A stretch of 6,476 nt of DNA from positions 1-6,476 of the forward strand of contig DEIL01000309.1 in assembly GCA_002352445.1 (NCBI GenBank). The letters run 5' to 3'. How positions within the stretch are numbered: the stretch's first letter is position 1; the number at the start of each line of letters is the position of its first letter. The translations under genes were made by a program, and so were the position numbers. The DNA comes from Desulfobulbaceae bacterium UBA2775. Its GTDB lineage: Bacteria; Desulfobacterota; Desulfobulbia; Desulfobulbales; Desulfocapsaceae. Of this stretch, positions 1 to 6,344 are shown piece by piece. The notes beneath the pieces were generated by a model that had not been told where the DNA came from, did not search any database, and saw only the letters and a program-made list of their open reading frames with translations.

Positions 1-245
1 CCACCCGACATTGCTATAACCGCCAGATCAGGAGTCTCTTTCCGCAGGTCAAGTATGGTCTGTAAACCGTCCTTTTCCGGCATCACCATATCCGTTATAA
101 CGAGATCACACGGTTTTTGACGAAACAACTCTATCCCCTCAGCTCCGTTGGAGGCAGTCACCACCTCATATCCTTCAAGATCGAGAATCTTGCGGAGCAC
201 CTCAAGGACTATCTGTTCATCATCGATAATAAGAATACGTTTCAC
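1..245 (-). CDS. Response regulator receiver (REC) domain protein, C-terminus beyond the window
   Basis: Reading the minus strand from a GTG at 245 gives 82 residues of a CheY-like receiver domain, still open at the window edge. Visible landmarks are the opening strand KRILIIDDE with the acidic pair D8/D9, the phosphoacceptor D52 in LVITDMVMPEKDG, and S80 in AMSGG at the conserved Thr/Ser position. The conserved lysine and any output domain lie outside the window, so a stand-alone CheY-like protein and a DNA-binding regulator cannot be told apart. Receiver domains are phosphorylated in the cytoplasm by sensor histidine kinases. The start is uncertain: an in-frame GTG at 254 (adding MSR) is possible but lacks a Shine-Dalgarno, while the GTG at 245 has a weak GAGTGAG four bases upstream. 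It lies 267 bp downstream of dnaE2 on the same strand, with no sign of a functional link. Confidence 0.88.
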   Translation of the reverse strand, partial: MKRILIIDDEQIVLEVLRKILDLEGYEVVTASNGAEGIELFRQKPCDLVITDMVMPEKDGLQTILDLRKETPDLAVIAMSG

Positions 246-512
246 TCTACTCACTCAATTTGGTTCAATTTCAGTAACTATTCAGCAACACTCCAACTAC
301 GTCCATCTTGACCTTCTCGAATAGCACTGTATGCTTCGAAGTCCCAAATAAACGAATTTGAAGCACTGCTAAACAGTTACAGGGCAGTAGTTTTAGCAAC
401 AGTAGAGTATCACCTGATATAGTTACCAATTTTATAGACAAATACAACCTGTCTTATACGCTACTTTGTCGCTTTTTAAAACCAAAATCAAGCTTTGTTT
501 AAGCAAAACTCT
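246..512. other. AT-rich intergenic region between dnaE2 and the receiver-domain gene
   Basis: No convincing gene is seen here. One minus-strand frame stays open for about 60 codons and ends in a short ATG stretch (MDVVGVLLNSY, 306 to 271), but it has no family signature. A weak minus-strand promoter-like pair is TTTTAA at 481-476 and TATAAG at 458-453, 17 bp apart. It would give the regulator gene a leader of about 200 nt. Just after the dnaE2 stop only a 4-bp stem (GCTT/AAGC) is visible and no U-tract, so I see no intrinsic terminator and read-through from the operon is possible. Confidence 0.4.
367..398. repeat. Imperfect inverted repeat (possible RNA hairpin)
   Basis: On the plus strand TGCTAAAC (367-374) pairs with GTTTTAGCA (390-398), an 8-bp stem with one bulged base. 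The loop holds a short inner TAC/GTA pairing. No T-tract follows on either strand, so it does not look like an intrinsic terminator. It may be a leader or trailer structure, or chance in AT-rich DNA. Confidence 0.3.
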
Positions 513-3455
513 TCATCTGCGCAATAATTGGATGCCATGAACAGTCAAAGTCAATGCACCGTAGTCTTCCTCCACCAGTCCTCCAAGGATATACGGCTTT
601 CCACTGGTCAGTATAGTCGCATACCGACTATACACATCCGGGAAAAAAGTCGTCTCAAAGAGAGCTGTCTCATCTTCAAAGGTTAAAAACTCCATAACTT
701 CACCATTGCTGGTTGACACCAGCTTGCCACTCAGCAACCAACCTGCCAACTCCACACGACGTCCCTTATGATCTGCAAGATCGCAGGCTTTTACCAGCCT
801 TCGACCGTGACGGGTAAAAAATTGCAATGGGTGCATGTCACAGAGAAAACCGAGGACACGAAACTCCCTCCTCAGCCTGGTTCGCTGATCCGGCATAGGT
901 AAGAGCGGCGGCTGTGGCAAAATTATATTAAAAAGGGAGTGGTGGGATGCACTCTTTCGGACACGCTGAAAACTTGCCCACTGCCAGAGCAGTGCAGATC
1001 TGTTTCCAGTCTCACTCAGGCAGTCCAGTCCGCCCCCATGGATAAGTGCACAAACCTCATTATCCGCCGGTTTTGTACGCGTTAAAAAATCTTCAAGGCT
1101 TAAAAACTGTTTTTCCCCACGTTCTCTGATAAGACGTTTCTGAAAATCTGCGGATAAACCTTTTACACTCTGCAAACCAACCCGGATCCATACCTCCTGC
1201 CCGGTCCAGCGTATTTCACTCTCGCGTACATTCGGGTGAAGGATTTTCAGTCCCAGCCTTTTCGCCTCGGAGACATAAGCAAAAGTTGAGTAATAACCAC
1301 CCTGATTTGATATCACCGCCGCCATGAATTCTGCAGGAAAATGTCTTTTGAGATATGCCGCCTGATATGATACCCGTGCATAGGAGGCAGAATGGGGTTT
1401 ACAAAAGGAATAACCGTCAAAGCTCATCATCATCTGCCACATCCTCTCAACATCGACCAGATCAACATTGCAGGCGGCACAGCCGGTAAAGAATCGTTCT
1501 CTATAGTTTTCCAACCGGAGTTTCTTGTCCTTTTTCGACATAACCTTGCGCAATCCGTCGGCCTGGCTATGGCTGAATCCGGCAAGGGCCACCGCAACCC
1601 TGGAAACATCTTCCTGGTAAACCATCAAGCCGTAGGTCTCATCAAGCACATCTCCAATCTCAGCACAGAGTGGCTGCCAGCTTCCACCATGCAGGCGCCG
1701 CACATATTCTCTGACAAACTCGTTGGCCGCCGGTCGAATAATCGACGACTGAATAACCAGCTGCTCAAAATCCCCGCTGGCAGCCTTCTTCTGCAGCAAT
1801 CGCATGGCCGGACTTTCTATATAAAAGCAGCCCATAGTTTCCCCCACCGCAACTGCAAGCTTTGTTGCAACATCATCTTCAGGCTGCCAGCTCGCTTCAT
1901 CCGGCGCATCGTCGTTTTCAGCCACAGCATGGAGACAGTCACGAATAACGCCGAGGCTTCTGTTGCCCAGAATATCAATCTTAACCAGCCCCGATTCTTC
2001 GGTACCGTCTTTTTCCCACTGAATAATCGGAACCCCTTTTTGGGCCCATTCCACAGGGACATAACTGCTTATCGGCTCTGGTGTTATCACCACTCCCCCC
2101 GGATGCACCGAGAGATATCGCGGTACTCCGATCAGCTTCTCTGCGAGGGTCAGCACCTCCGGCCATGGAGGGGAGAGATGTTTAGATACCCATGGCAACC
2201 TCCTGATCACCTCCGATATCTCATATCCCGGTAAGCCAAATGCCCTGGCCGTTTCCCGGATGGCCATACGTGGTTTAAAGAAAACATGATTGCAGACCAT
2301 CGCCGCATGACCATTGAAATCACTTAGCACTTTTGTGAGCACATCATCCCGTTCATCCCAGGAAAAGTCTATATCAATGTCAGGGGGATCGGATCTGCCG
2401 GGATTCAAAAACCGCTCAAAGTAGAGGTTATATTTCAGGGGACAGACATTGGTAATCTCCAGGCAATAGGCGACAAGGGAGGCTGCAGCAGAGCCACGGC
2501 CGCAAATCCTCCGCTTTCTCCTCCTGCCGTCTTCTCCCTTCCGGTGGACAATATCCCGAACCACAAGAAAATAGGAAGAAAATCCCATAAGTTCGATAAT
2601 CGACAGTTCATGTTCCAACCGCTCGACCACCGGTTCACCCAGATCATCACCGTATCTCCTCCTGGCCCCGCAAAATGCCTTTTGCCGCAGGGCTAAACCG
2701 GCGGGTTTGCCATCATCCCCCTGCCAGGGCGGCATAACAACACCAAATTCCGGCCCGGTATAGTCACAGAGAGCGGCAACTCTCTCTGTGGCCGCAACCA
2801 GCTCCGGCCAGGCCACAAACCTGTTCCAATATTCCCGCGGATCGGCCAGCCAGCCAGGTTTTTCATTCCGCCCCCTTCTTTGTGCATCACTGATGGTTGC
2901 CCCTTCCCGCACCGCTCGAAGCAGACAGGAAAGCTGAAAATCCCCTTTCTCTGCCATATCACTATCAGGAGTAGCAACACAGATGATATCCTTTTCCTTT
3001 GCCCAATGCCGTAACAGTCGACCGGCTTCCGTGGGTCGGCTGCCCAAATCTGCCACGACCTCTACACCTTGCCGACTATAGTTCTTCAGCAACTCATAAT
3101 CCCGGCATAGAATGACCAGCCCTTCTGCATATTTCTGCAAAGTGGTGGCCAGGCTAAACTTTCTTTCCATATGACGATTTGTAAGGAGGAAGCAGAGATT
3201 GCTGTACCCTTCGCGATTACGAACCAGACAGGTAATGCATTTTTTCGAACCGGGCTCTGTGACCTCAGCGCCGATAATGGGCCTCAATCCCTCAACCTTA
3301 CAGCTCTTCAGAAAATCCCAGAGACCATAGAGATTATCCCTGTCGGTAAGCGCAAGCCCCGTGTATCCATAGCTCTTTGCCTGTCTGCAAAGTGCTGCGG
3401 GGGATGAGGTGCCTTGTAACAGAGAATAATAGGAACGAACGCGCAGAGGAAACAT
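513..3455 (-). CDS. dnaE2: Error-prone DNA polymerase DnaE2 (ImuC), C-family
   Basis: A 980-residue C-family DNA polymerase alpha subunit of the DnaE2/ImuC type, the catalytic enzyme of SOS translesion synthesis. Domains in order: PHP-like domain (about 1-240); palm/thumb/fingers (about 280-700) with GRGSAAASLVAY (319-330), catalytic D359 and D361 in PPDIDIDF, the HPGGVVI signature (451-457) and the third catalytic aspartate D494 in VKIDILG; the HSASYARVSYQAAYLK block (688-703); helix-hairpin-helix region (about 740-815); C-terminal OB-fold (about 898-980). It is shorter than replicative DnaE (about 1160) and near the low end for DnaE2. The PHP metal-site histidines are replaced by R5, R7 and R39. 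The usual clamp-motif region reads HHSLF (838-842), lacking the initial Gln. The ATG overlaps the imuB stop by one base (TAATG) and has only a weak purine stretch about 14 nt upstream, pointing to translational coupling. Intact and undisrupted. Confidence 0.95.
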   Translation of the reverse strand: MFPLRVRSYYSLLQGTSSPAALCRQAKSYGYTGLALTDRDNLYGLWDFLKSCKVEGLRPIIGAEVTEPGSKKCITCLVRNREGYSNLCFLLTNRHMERKFSLATTLQKYAEGLVILCRDYELLKNYSRQGVEVVADLGSRPTEAGRLLRHWAKEKDIICVATPDSDMAEKGDFQLSCLLRAVREGATISDAQRRGRNEKPGWLADPREYWNRFVAWPELVAATERVAALCDYTGPEFGVVMPPWQGDDGKPAGLALRQKAFCGARRRYGDDLGEPVVERLEHELSIIELMGFSSYFLVVRDIVHRKGEDGRRRKRRICGRGSAAASLVAYCLEITNVCPLKYNLYFERFLNPGRSDPPDIDIDFSWDERDDVLTKVLSDFNGHAAMVCNHVFFKPRMAIRETARAFGLPGYEISEVIRRLPWVSKHLSPPWPEVLTLAEKLIGVPRYLSVHPGGVVITPEPISSYVPVEWAQKGVPIIQWEKDGTEESGLVKIDILGNRSLGVIRDCLHAVAENDDAPDEASWQPEDDVATKLAVAVGETMGCFYIESPAMRLLQKKAASGDFEQLVIQSSIIRPAANEFVREYVRRLHGGSWQPLCAEIGDVLDETYGLMVYQEDVSRVAVALAGFSHSQADGLRKVMSKKDKKLRLENYRERFFTGCAACNVDLVDVERMWQMMMSFDGYSFCKPHSASYARVSYQAAYLKRHFPAEFMAAVISNQGGYYSTFAYVSEAKRLGLKILHPNVRESEIRWTGQEVWIRVGLQSVKGLSADFQKRLIRERGEKQFLSLEDFLTRTKPADNEVCALIHGGGLDCLSETGNRSALLWQWASFQRVRKSASHHSLFNIILPQPPLLPMPDQRTRLRREFRVLGFLCDMHPLQFFTRHGRRLVKACDLADHKGRRVELAGWLLSGKLVSTSNGEVMEFLTFEDETALFETTFFPDVYSRYATILTSGKPYILGGLVEEDYGALTLTVHGIQLLRR

Positions 3456-4660
3456 TAGTGGATGGTGCTTCTTACATCACCTGCTATGCTGCTCCGGCTG
3501 CCTATGCTGATTAATTGGTGGCCAAAACGGTTACGGATAGTATCCATGGCTCCAAGCAGTTTTTCCTGCCGCCTTTCCCTGACTCCTTTATCAGGGAAAA
3601 GCAGTAACTGGGGGGACTGTTTATGCAGACGGTCGTAAACGAGACGACAGCTTCTGAGCCGTATCCGTTTAGTCCAGGCCCGTTGCAGGGCGGAGAGGGC
3701 AAGATTGTGCAGAACAAAATCGCTGTTACTGCCGACACGCCTGGAAGCCTGTCGTACCACATGACTGCCATCGGAATATCGCAGCCAGATACCCACCCGG
3801 CGGGCAACCTGACGTCTTGAGCGCAAACACTGTCCCGCCCGGCTGACCAGATCAGTAATAACAGCTTCAATCTCCTGTCGATCATTGGTGTCATCTGCAA
3901 AAGATTGCTCACAATCCACAGTCTGTGTGGTGGTTAAAGAGGAAGTGCTGACTACACTGTCATCAATACCCTGGCTGATATCATGCAGATAATCAGACCG
4001 GCTGCCAAAGGGTACCATCAACTGCTGCCGGCTCAGTCCTGCCAGAGCACCAACGGTGGTCAAATGAAATTCCTCCAGCTTCCGGAGTTCCTGCCGGGTA
4101 AGACCAGGTAAAAGAGCTACCGGCAGCGGAGCAAGAAAGAGAGCCTCATCACCGGGACTGACGATATATTCCCCAACCGGTTTTACCAGACGAGAGGCCA
4201 CCTTCGATACGAGTTTACTGGTTCCCAGCGTCCAGATGGGATTAATACCAAGGTGGGTACGAACATGACGGCGGATACGCAGGCCAATATCGGGCGGTGG
4301 ACCATGAAGCCGATGAGTGCCGGTAACATCAACAAAAAGATGTCCATCAGCAAAACCACTTTCGATAAGGGGTGAATAGTTCAGTACCTCCTTCAAAAAT
4401 GCTGTCATCGCCTTCTGATACAGCGCAGGCCTGGGAGCCAGCACTGTCGCCCCCCGGCAAATCTTTGTCGCCCGCCGCAGAGCCATCCCCTTACGAACTC
4501 CATCTCGAAACGCCTCTTCACTCATATCATAGACCACAGCCCGTGCAGCCTGCAGAGGAGCAATAATAAGCGGGCATTGACGAAGTCCGCTGTCGACCAC
4601 CCGTTCAACCGAAACGGCAAAATCAGCCACATTAAAGTGAATAACCGATCTTTCTTTCAA
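3455..4660 (-). CDS. imuB: ImuB-type Y-family DNA polymerase homologue, active site degenerate
   Basis: A 401-residue Y-family polymerase homologue. It aligns from VIHFNVADFAVSVE (6-19, matching the HVDMDCFFASVE block of Pol IV) through palm, thumb (IPGV-like ALLPGLTRQELRKL, about 182-195) and little finger (about 245-350). The active site is eroded: the first catalytic Asp is N10, the S-x-DE motif reads ADGH (104-107) so its Glu is lost, and the nucleotide-contacting YxxR pair reads E48 and F51. A near-perfect beta-clamp motif QLLLF lies at 351-355, followed by a UmuC/Pol IV-like tail (AMDTIRNRFG). This suits ImuB, a clamp- and DnaE2-binding adaptor rather than a polymerase. At 401 residues it is shorter than classical ImuB and lacks their long C-terminal extension. 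The start is TTG inside a TTGA overlap with the DUF72 stop, with AAGGAG six bases upstream. A divergent DinB/UmuC-like annotation would also be reasonable. Confidence 0.87.
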   Translation of the reverse strand: MKERSVIHFNVADFAVSVERVVDSGLRQCPLIIAPLQAARAVVYDMSEEAFRDGVRKGMALRRATKICRGATVLAPRPALYQKAMTAFLKEVLNYSPLIESGFADGHLFVDVTGTHRLHGPPPDIGLRIRRHVRTHLGINPIWTLGTSKLVSKVASRLVKPVGEYIVSPGDEALFLAPLPVALLPGLTRQELRKLEEFHLTTVGALAGLSRQQLMVPFGSRSDYLHDISQGIDDSVVSTSSLTTTQTVDCEQSFADDTNDRQEIEAVITDLVSRAGQCLRSRRQVARRVGIWLRYSDGSHVVRQASRRVGSNSDFVLHNLALSALQRAWTKRIRLRSCRLVYDRLHKQSPQLLLFPDKGVRERRQEKLLGAMDTIRNRFGHQLISIGSRSSIAGDVRSTIH

Positions 4661-5523
4661 ACCAAACTCCTTTTCCCTGCCGCGAAAACTCTTACCAGCT
4701 TTTGTGCATTACGGGGGGCTTGGGCCCGGACATGATTATTAAAAAACAGCATTCCACAATCAGCGCGAGCAGCCATTGGTCGGATATATGTTTCTGTCCA
4801 GCTATGCAATTCCTCCTCCGAATAGTCATAATTGAATTTTTTCTGCATATTGCCTGAACGCCACCCGGTGCTGTTGCGCCCATGAAAGCGAACATAGAAA
4901 AGGGCTGGATTGGTGACAATATCAAGGGAAGGAAACAGGCCGGGCAGCTCAGGCTCATCAACAGTCACCAGGCTGACCTTTCGCCGTTCAAGCTCTGCAA
5001 AAACGGAGTCAACCGCCCAGGAAACATGACGAAATTCCACAGCTATCGGAAATTCCTGCAAACCGTCAAGCAGGGCAGCCAGATAATTACGGTTGTCAAT
5101 GGTCCGGTGAAAATCCGGCGGCAACTGTACCAATACCGCCACCAACCGTTTTTTCAAGGGAGCAATCCCCTGACAGTAGAGAACAAGCTGTTCCCGCCAG
5201 TCTGCAGCGCGCTCATGGGTCATTGTCCTGGTCAATTTAGCCGCAAACAGCAGATGTTCGGGGGCTCTATCAACCATGCGGGCAACAGCATCGGCCCGGG
5301 CCATCTGATACCAGGTGTAGTTAAGTTCAACTACAGAGAAACAGCGGCTGTAGAGACCAAGCATTGCAGAGTTCTTTGTGTTGGCCGGATAGAAACCACT
5401 ATCAATCCATTCGGTATATGAATAGCCGCAAGTGCCAACATACAGGGTACATTGGTGACTGGCCCCAGCCATTTTCGGCCCAGCCGGGATAATGATATCA
5501 ACTTTGCCGGGAGACGCTTTCAT
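4657..5523 (-). CDS. DUF72 family protein (YecE-like TIM barrel)
   Basis: A 288-residue member of DUF72 (COG1801, YecE-like), a cytoplasmic TIM-barrel family of unknown biochemical function. Family marks: the opening strand LYVGTCGYSYTEW (27-39) with FYP (44-46), VELNYTWY (65-72), KLTRTMTH (96-103), QLPPDF (133-138), VEFRHVSW (162-169), YVRFHGR (210-216) and the C-terminal signature FFNNHVRAQAPRNA (260-273). An N-terminal extension of about 26 residues precedes the barrel; M18 is an alternative start, but the ATG at 5523 has GGAG eight bases upstream inside the end of lexA. The gene starts 3 nt after the lexA stop and overlaps imuB by 4 nt, so it is co-transcribed and probably translationally coupled with a mutagenesis cassette. 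It takes the place held by imuA in classical cassettes. A role in translesion synthesis or damaged-DNA handling is inferred from context alone; family membership is secure. Confidence 0.93.
   Translation of the reverse strand: MKASPGKVDIIIPAGPKMAGASHQCTLYVGTCGYSYTEWIDSGFYPANTKNSAMLGLYSRCFSVVELNYTWYQMARADAVARMVDRAPEHLLFAAKLTRTMTHERAADWREQLVLYCQGIAPLKKRLVAVLVQLPPDFHRTIDNRNYLAALLDGLQEFPIAVEFRHVSWAVDSVFAELERRKVSLVTVDEPELPGLFPSLDIVTNPALFYVRFHGRNSTGWRSGNMQKKFNYDYSEEELHSWTETYIRPMAARADCGMLFFNNHVRAQAPRNAQKLVRVFAAGKRSLV
4667..4672 (-). promoter_or_regulatory. Ribosome binding site fixing the TTG start of imuB
   Basis: AAGGAG on the minus strand lies six bases before the TTG at 4660, within the last codons of the DUF72 gene. 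It supports the rare TTG start, which also places the conserved VIHFNVADF block at the expected distance from the N-terminus. Confidence 0.7.
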
Positions 5524-5526
5524 TCC

Positions 5527-6168
5527 CTACTCTCCGCCCCCGTCAAACTCACTGTTTTTGCCGCGAATTACTCCAGTAACCTTACCCTGCACCAGTACCT
5601 CACTGAAGGGATAGCAGATAACCTGAAAGTCTTTATTTGCAGGGTGCAGCTCAATATGATCTGAATAGAGAAAAAAGCGCTTTACCGTAGCCTCCTCACC
5701 TTTAATCAGTACTGCGACAATCTCACCGTTTTCGGCATACTGACGGGGCTCACAGACAACCAGATCACCATTTAAGATACCGGCATCCCTCATGGATTCT
5801 CCTTTAATACGCAGACAGAAGAGATTTTCTCCTGCAAATAGCGAGTTATCAACAACCACAGTCCCTTCCCACTCCTGCTGGGCATACATCGGCAGCCCGG
5901 CTGTAACCTGTCCGATAATCGGCAATTCTCTCCCGCGACCACCCGGTTGATGTCCCCTGGACTTTGAAAAAAGACGGATAGTACGACCATAATGGCCCTC
6001 TCTTTCCATCATGCCCTTTCTTTCCAACTGGGTCATCAACTGTGCCACTGCCGTATGGCTCACCCCCATATCCAATGCAGCCTGCCTTAAACTCGGTGCC
6101 CGGCCATCTTCAGCTATCCGTTCTGTCAAATACTCAAAAAAATATTTCTGCTTTTCTGTAAGCTCCAT
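5527..6168 (-). CDS. lexA: LexA-type SOS repressor with self-cleaving S24 peptidase domain
   Basis: A 213-residue LexA-family repressor/autoprotease. The N-terminal winged helix-turn-helix (1-67) has the usual TEKQKYFFEYL opening, a turn at DMGVSHTAVAQ (33-43), and the wing ending GRTIRLF. A basic Gly/Arg-rich linker (about 68-80) leads to the S24 domain: cleavage site A90-G91 in VTAGLP, nucleophile S125 in KGESMRDAGI, general base K163 in EEATVKRF, and a C-terminal strand VTGVIR. It should repress as a dimer and cleave itself when stimulated by RecA filaments. The recognition helix (SHTAVAQLMTQL) differs from that of E. coli LexA, consistent with a different operator. An in-frame ATG at 6189 would add seven residues, but ATG 6168 is preferred: it has GGAGG four bases upstream and matches the usual LexA N-terminus, whereas the upstream ATG lies inside an operator. 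First gene of the operon; a second lexA elsewhere in the genome is possible. Confidence 0.95.
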   Translation of the reverse strand: MELTEKQKYFFEYLTERIAEDGRAPSLRQAALDMGVSHTAVAQLMTQLERKGMMEREGHYGRTIRLFSKSRGHQPGGRGRELPIIGQVTAGLPMYAQQEWEGTVVVDNSLFAGENLFCLRIKGESMRDAGILNGDLVVCEPRQYAENGEIVAVLIKGEEATVKRFFLYSDHIELHPANKDFQVICYPFSEVLVQGKVTGVIRGKNSEFDGGGE

Positions 6169-6172
6169 ACAA

Positions 6173-6177
6173 CCTCC
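6173..6177 (-). promoter_or_regulatory. lexA ribosome binding site, decides the start
   Basis: GGAGG (continuing as GGAGGTTGT) on the minus strand sits four bases before ATG 6168. The competing ATG at 6189 has no Shine-Dalgarno and would place this GGAGG inside the coding sequence. Confidence 0.75.
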
Positions 6178-6182
6178 GAAAA

Positions 6183-6194
6183 TGTACATTTACA
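6183..6194. promoter_or_regulatory. Candidate LexA operator O1 (proximal)
   Basis: TGTACATTTACA, of the form TGTA-N4-TACA, lies just downstream of the predicted lexA transcription start. It overlaps a perfect 12-bp palindrome AAATGTACATTT (6180-6191), so the true centre of symmetry is ambiguous. Assignment to LexA rests on position and repetition. Confidence 0.6.
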
Positions 6195-6203
6195 TTCTAC
6201 CTA

Positions 6204-6231
6204 ATTGTACATATACATTTTTTTTTGTCAA
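6204..6231 (-). promoter_or_regulatory. Sigma70-type promoter of the lexA operon
   Basis: On the minus strand a perfect -35 TTGACA (6231-6226) is followed after 16 bp by TACAAT (6209-6204), one or two changes from the -10 consensus. The spacer contains a run of nine A residues. Transcription would begin near 6197, leaving a leader of about 30 nt before the lexA ATG. Both hexamers are embedded in candidate LexA operators, as expected for an autoregulated SOS promoter. Confidence 0.75.
6206..6217. promoter_or_regulatory. Candidate LexA operator O2 (central)
   Basis: TGTACATATACA, again TGTA-N4-TACA, overlaps the lexA -10 hexamer. It differs from O1 at a single position and starts 23 bp from it, roughly two helical turns. 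Confidence 0.6.
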
Positions 6232-6253
6232 TATACATTATTCGAAATATTTA
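6225..6253 (+). promoter_or_regulatory. Possible divergent promoter toward the aldo/keto reductase gene
   Basis: TTGTCA (6225-6230) and TATTTA (6248-6253) on the plus strand are 17 bp apart. The -35 lies within candidate operator O3. The leader to ATG 6390 would be about 130 nt and would include the two dyads described below. The -10 is only a fair match. Confidence 0.3.
6226..6237. promoter_or_regulatory. Candidate LexA operator O3 (distal, degenerate)
   Basis: TGTCAATATACA matches O2 except at two positions (A to C, C to A) and keeps the ATATACATT half. It contains the lexA -35 hexamer on the minus strand and starts 20 bp from O2. It is probably a weaker site. Confidence 0.45.
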
Positions 6254-6302
6254 TAGCGTAAAGCGAGCAGAAAAACATAGACTTCCAACCTGCTGCTTTG
6301 TA

Positions 6303-6322
6303 CTGTTAAATTGAATTAACAG
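6303..6322. repeat. Inverted repeat CTGTTAA-N6-TTAACAG (operator-like)
   Basis: A perfect 7-bp inverted repeat around a 6-bp AT-rich centre, 68 bp upstream of the aldo/keto reductase start. Symmetry and size suit a dimeric repressor site. The CTGT...ACAG ends recall the enterobacterial LexA box, but the spacing is 12 rather than 8. Confidence 0.4.
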
Positions 6323-6324
6323 AA

Positions 6325-6344
6325 GGTGATTGGAAACAATTACC
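6325..6344 (+). repeat. Hairpin with GAAA tetraloop, or second dyad
   Basis: GGTGATTG (6325-6332) and CAATTACC (6337-6344) pair over 8 bp, including one G-U, closed by a GAAA loop of the GNRA type. In RNA it would be a compact stem in the leader of the plus-strand gene. The downstream GGGGGAGTTTTT is not a clean terminator U-tract because purines separate it from the stem. Confidence 0.4.

Noticed and set aside
271..306. Minus-strand mini-ORF MDVVGVLLNSY with an AGAAGG-like site upstream
   Set aside because: Eleven codons in AT-rich spacer with a frame open by chance upstream; nothing ties it to the receiver-domain gene as a leader peptide.
117..311. Plus-strand open frame of 64 codons
   Set aside because: Most of it is antisense to the receiver domain, whose motifs on the minus strand are unmistakable.
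435..446. Possible fourth LexA-like element (TAGACAAATACA) upstream of the receiver-domain gene
   Set aside because: It matches only about nine of twelve positions and retains only one half of the dyad; such matches are expected by chance in AT-rich sequence.
1392..2234. Plus-strand open frame of 280 codons
   Set aside because: It lies wholly antisense to the core of dnaE2, shows no family signature and has no credible ribosome site. It is best explained as a by-product of codon use on the opposite strand.
4882..5421. Plus-strand open frame of 179 codons
   Set aside because: It is antisense to the conserved DUF72 coding region, and its translation shows no recognisable domain.
6189..6189. 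Upstream ATG start for lexA at 6189
   Set aside because: No Shine-Dalgarno precedes it, it lies inside candidate operator O1, and the downstream ATG at 6168 has GGAGG and fits the family N-terminus.
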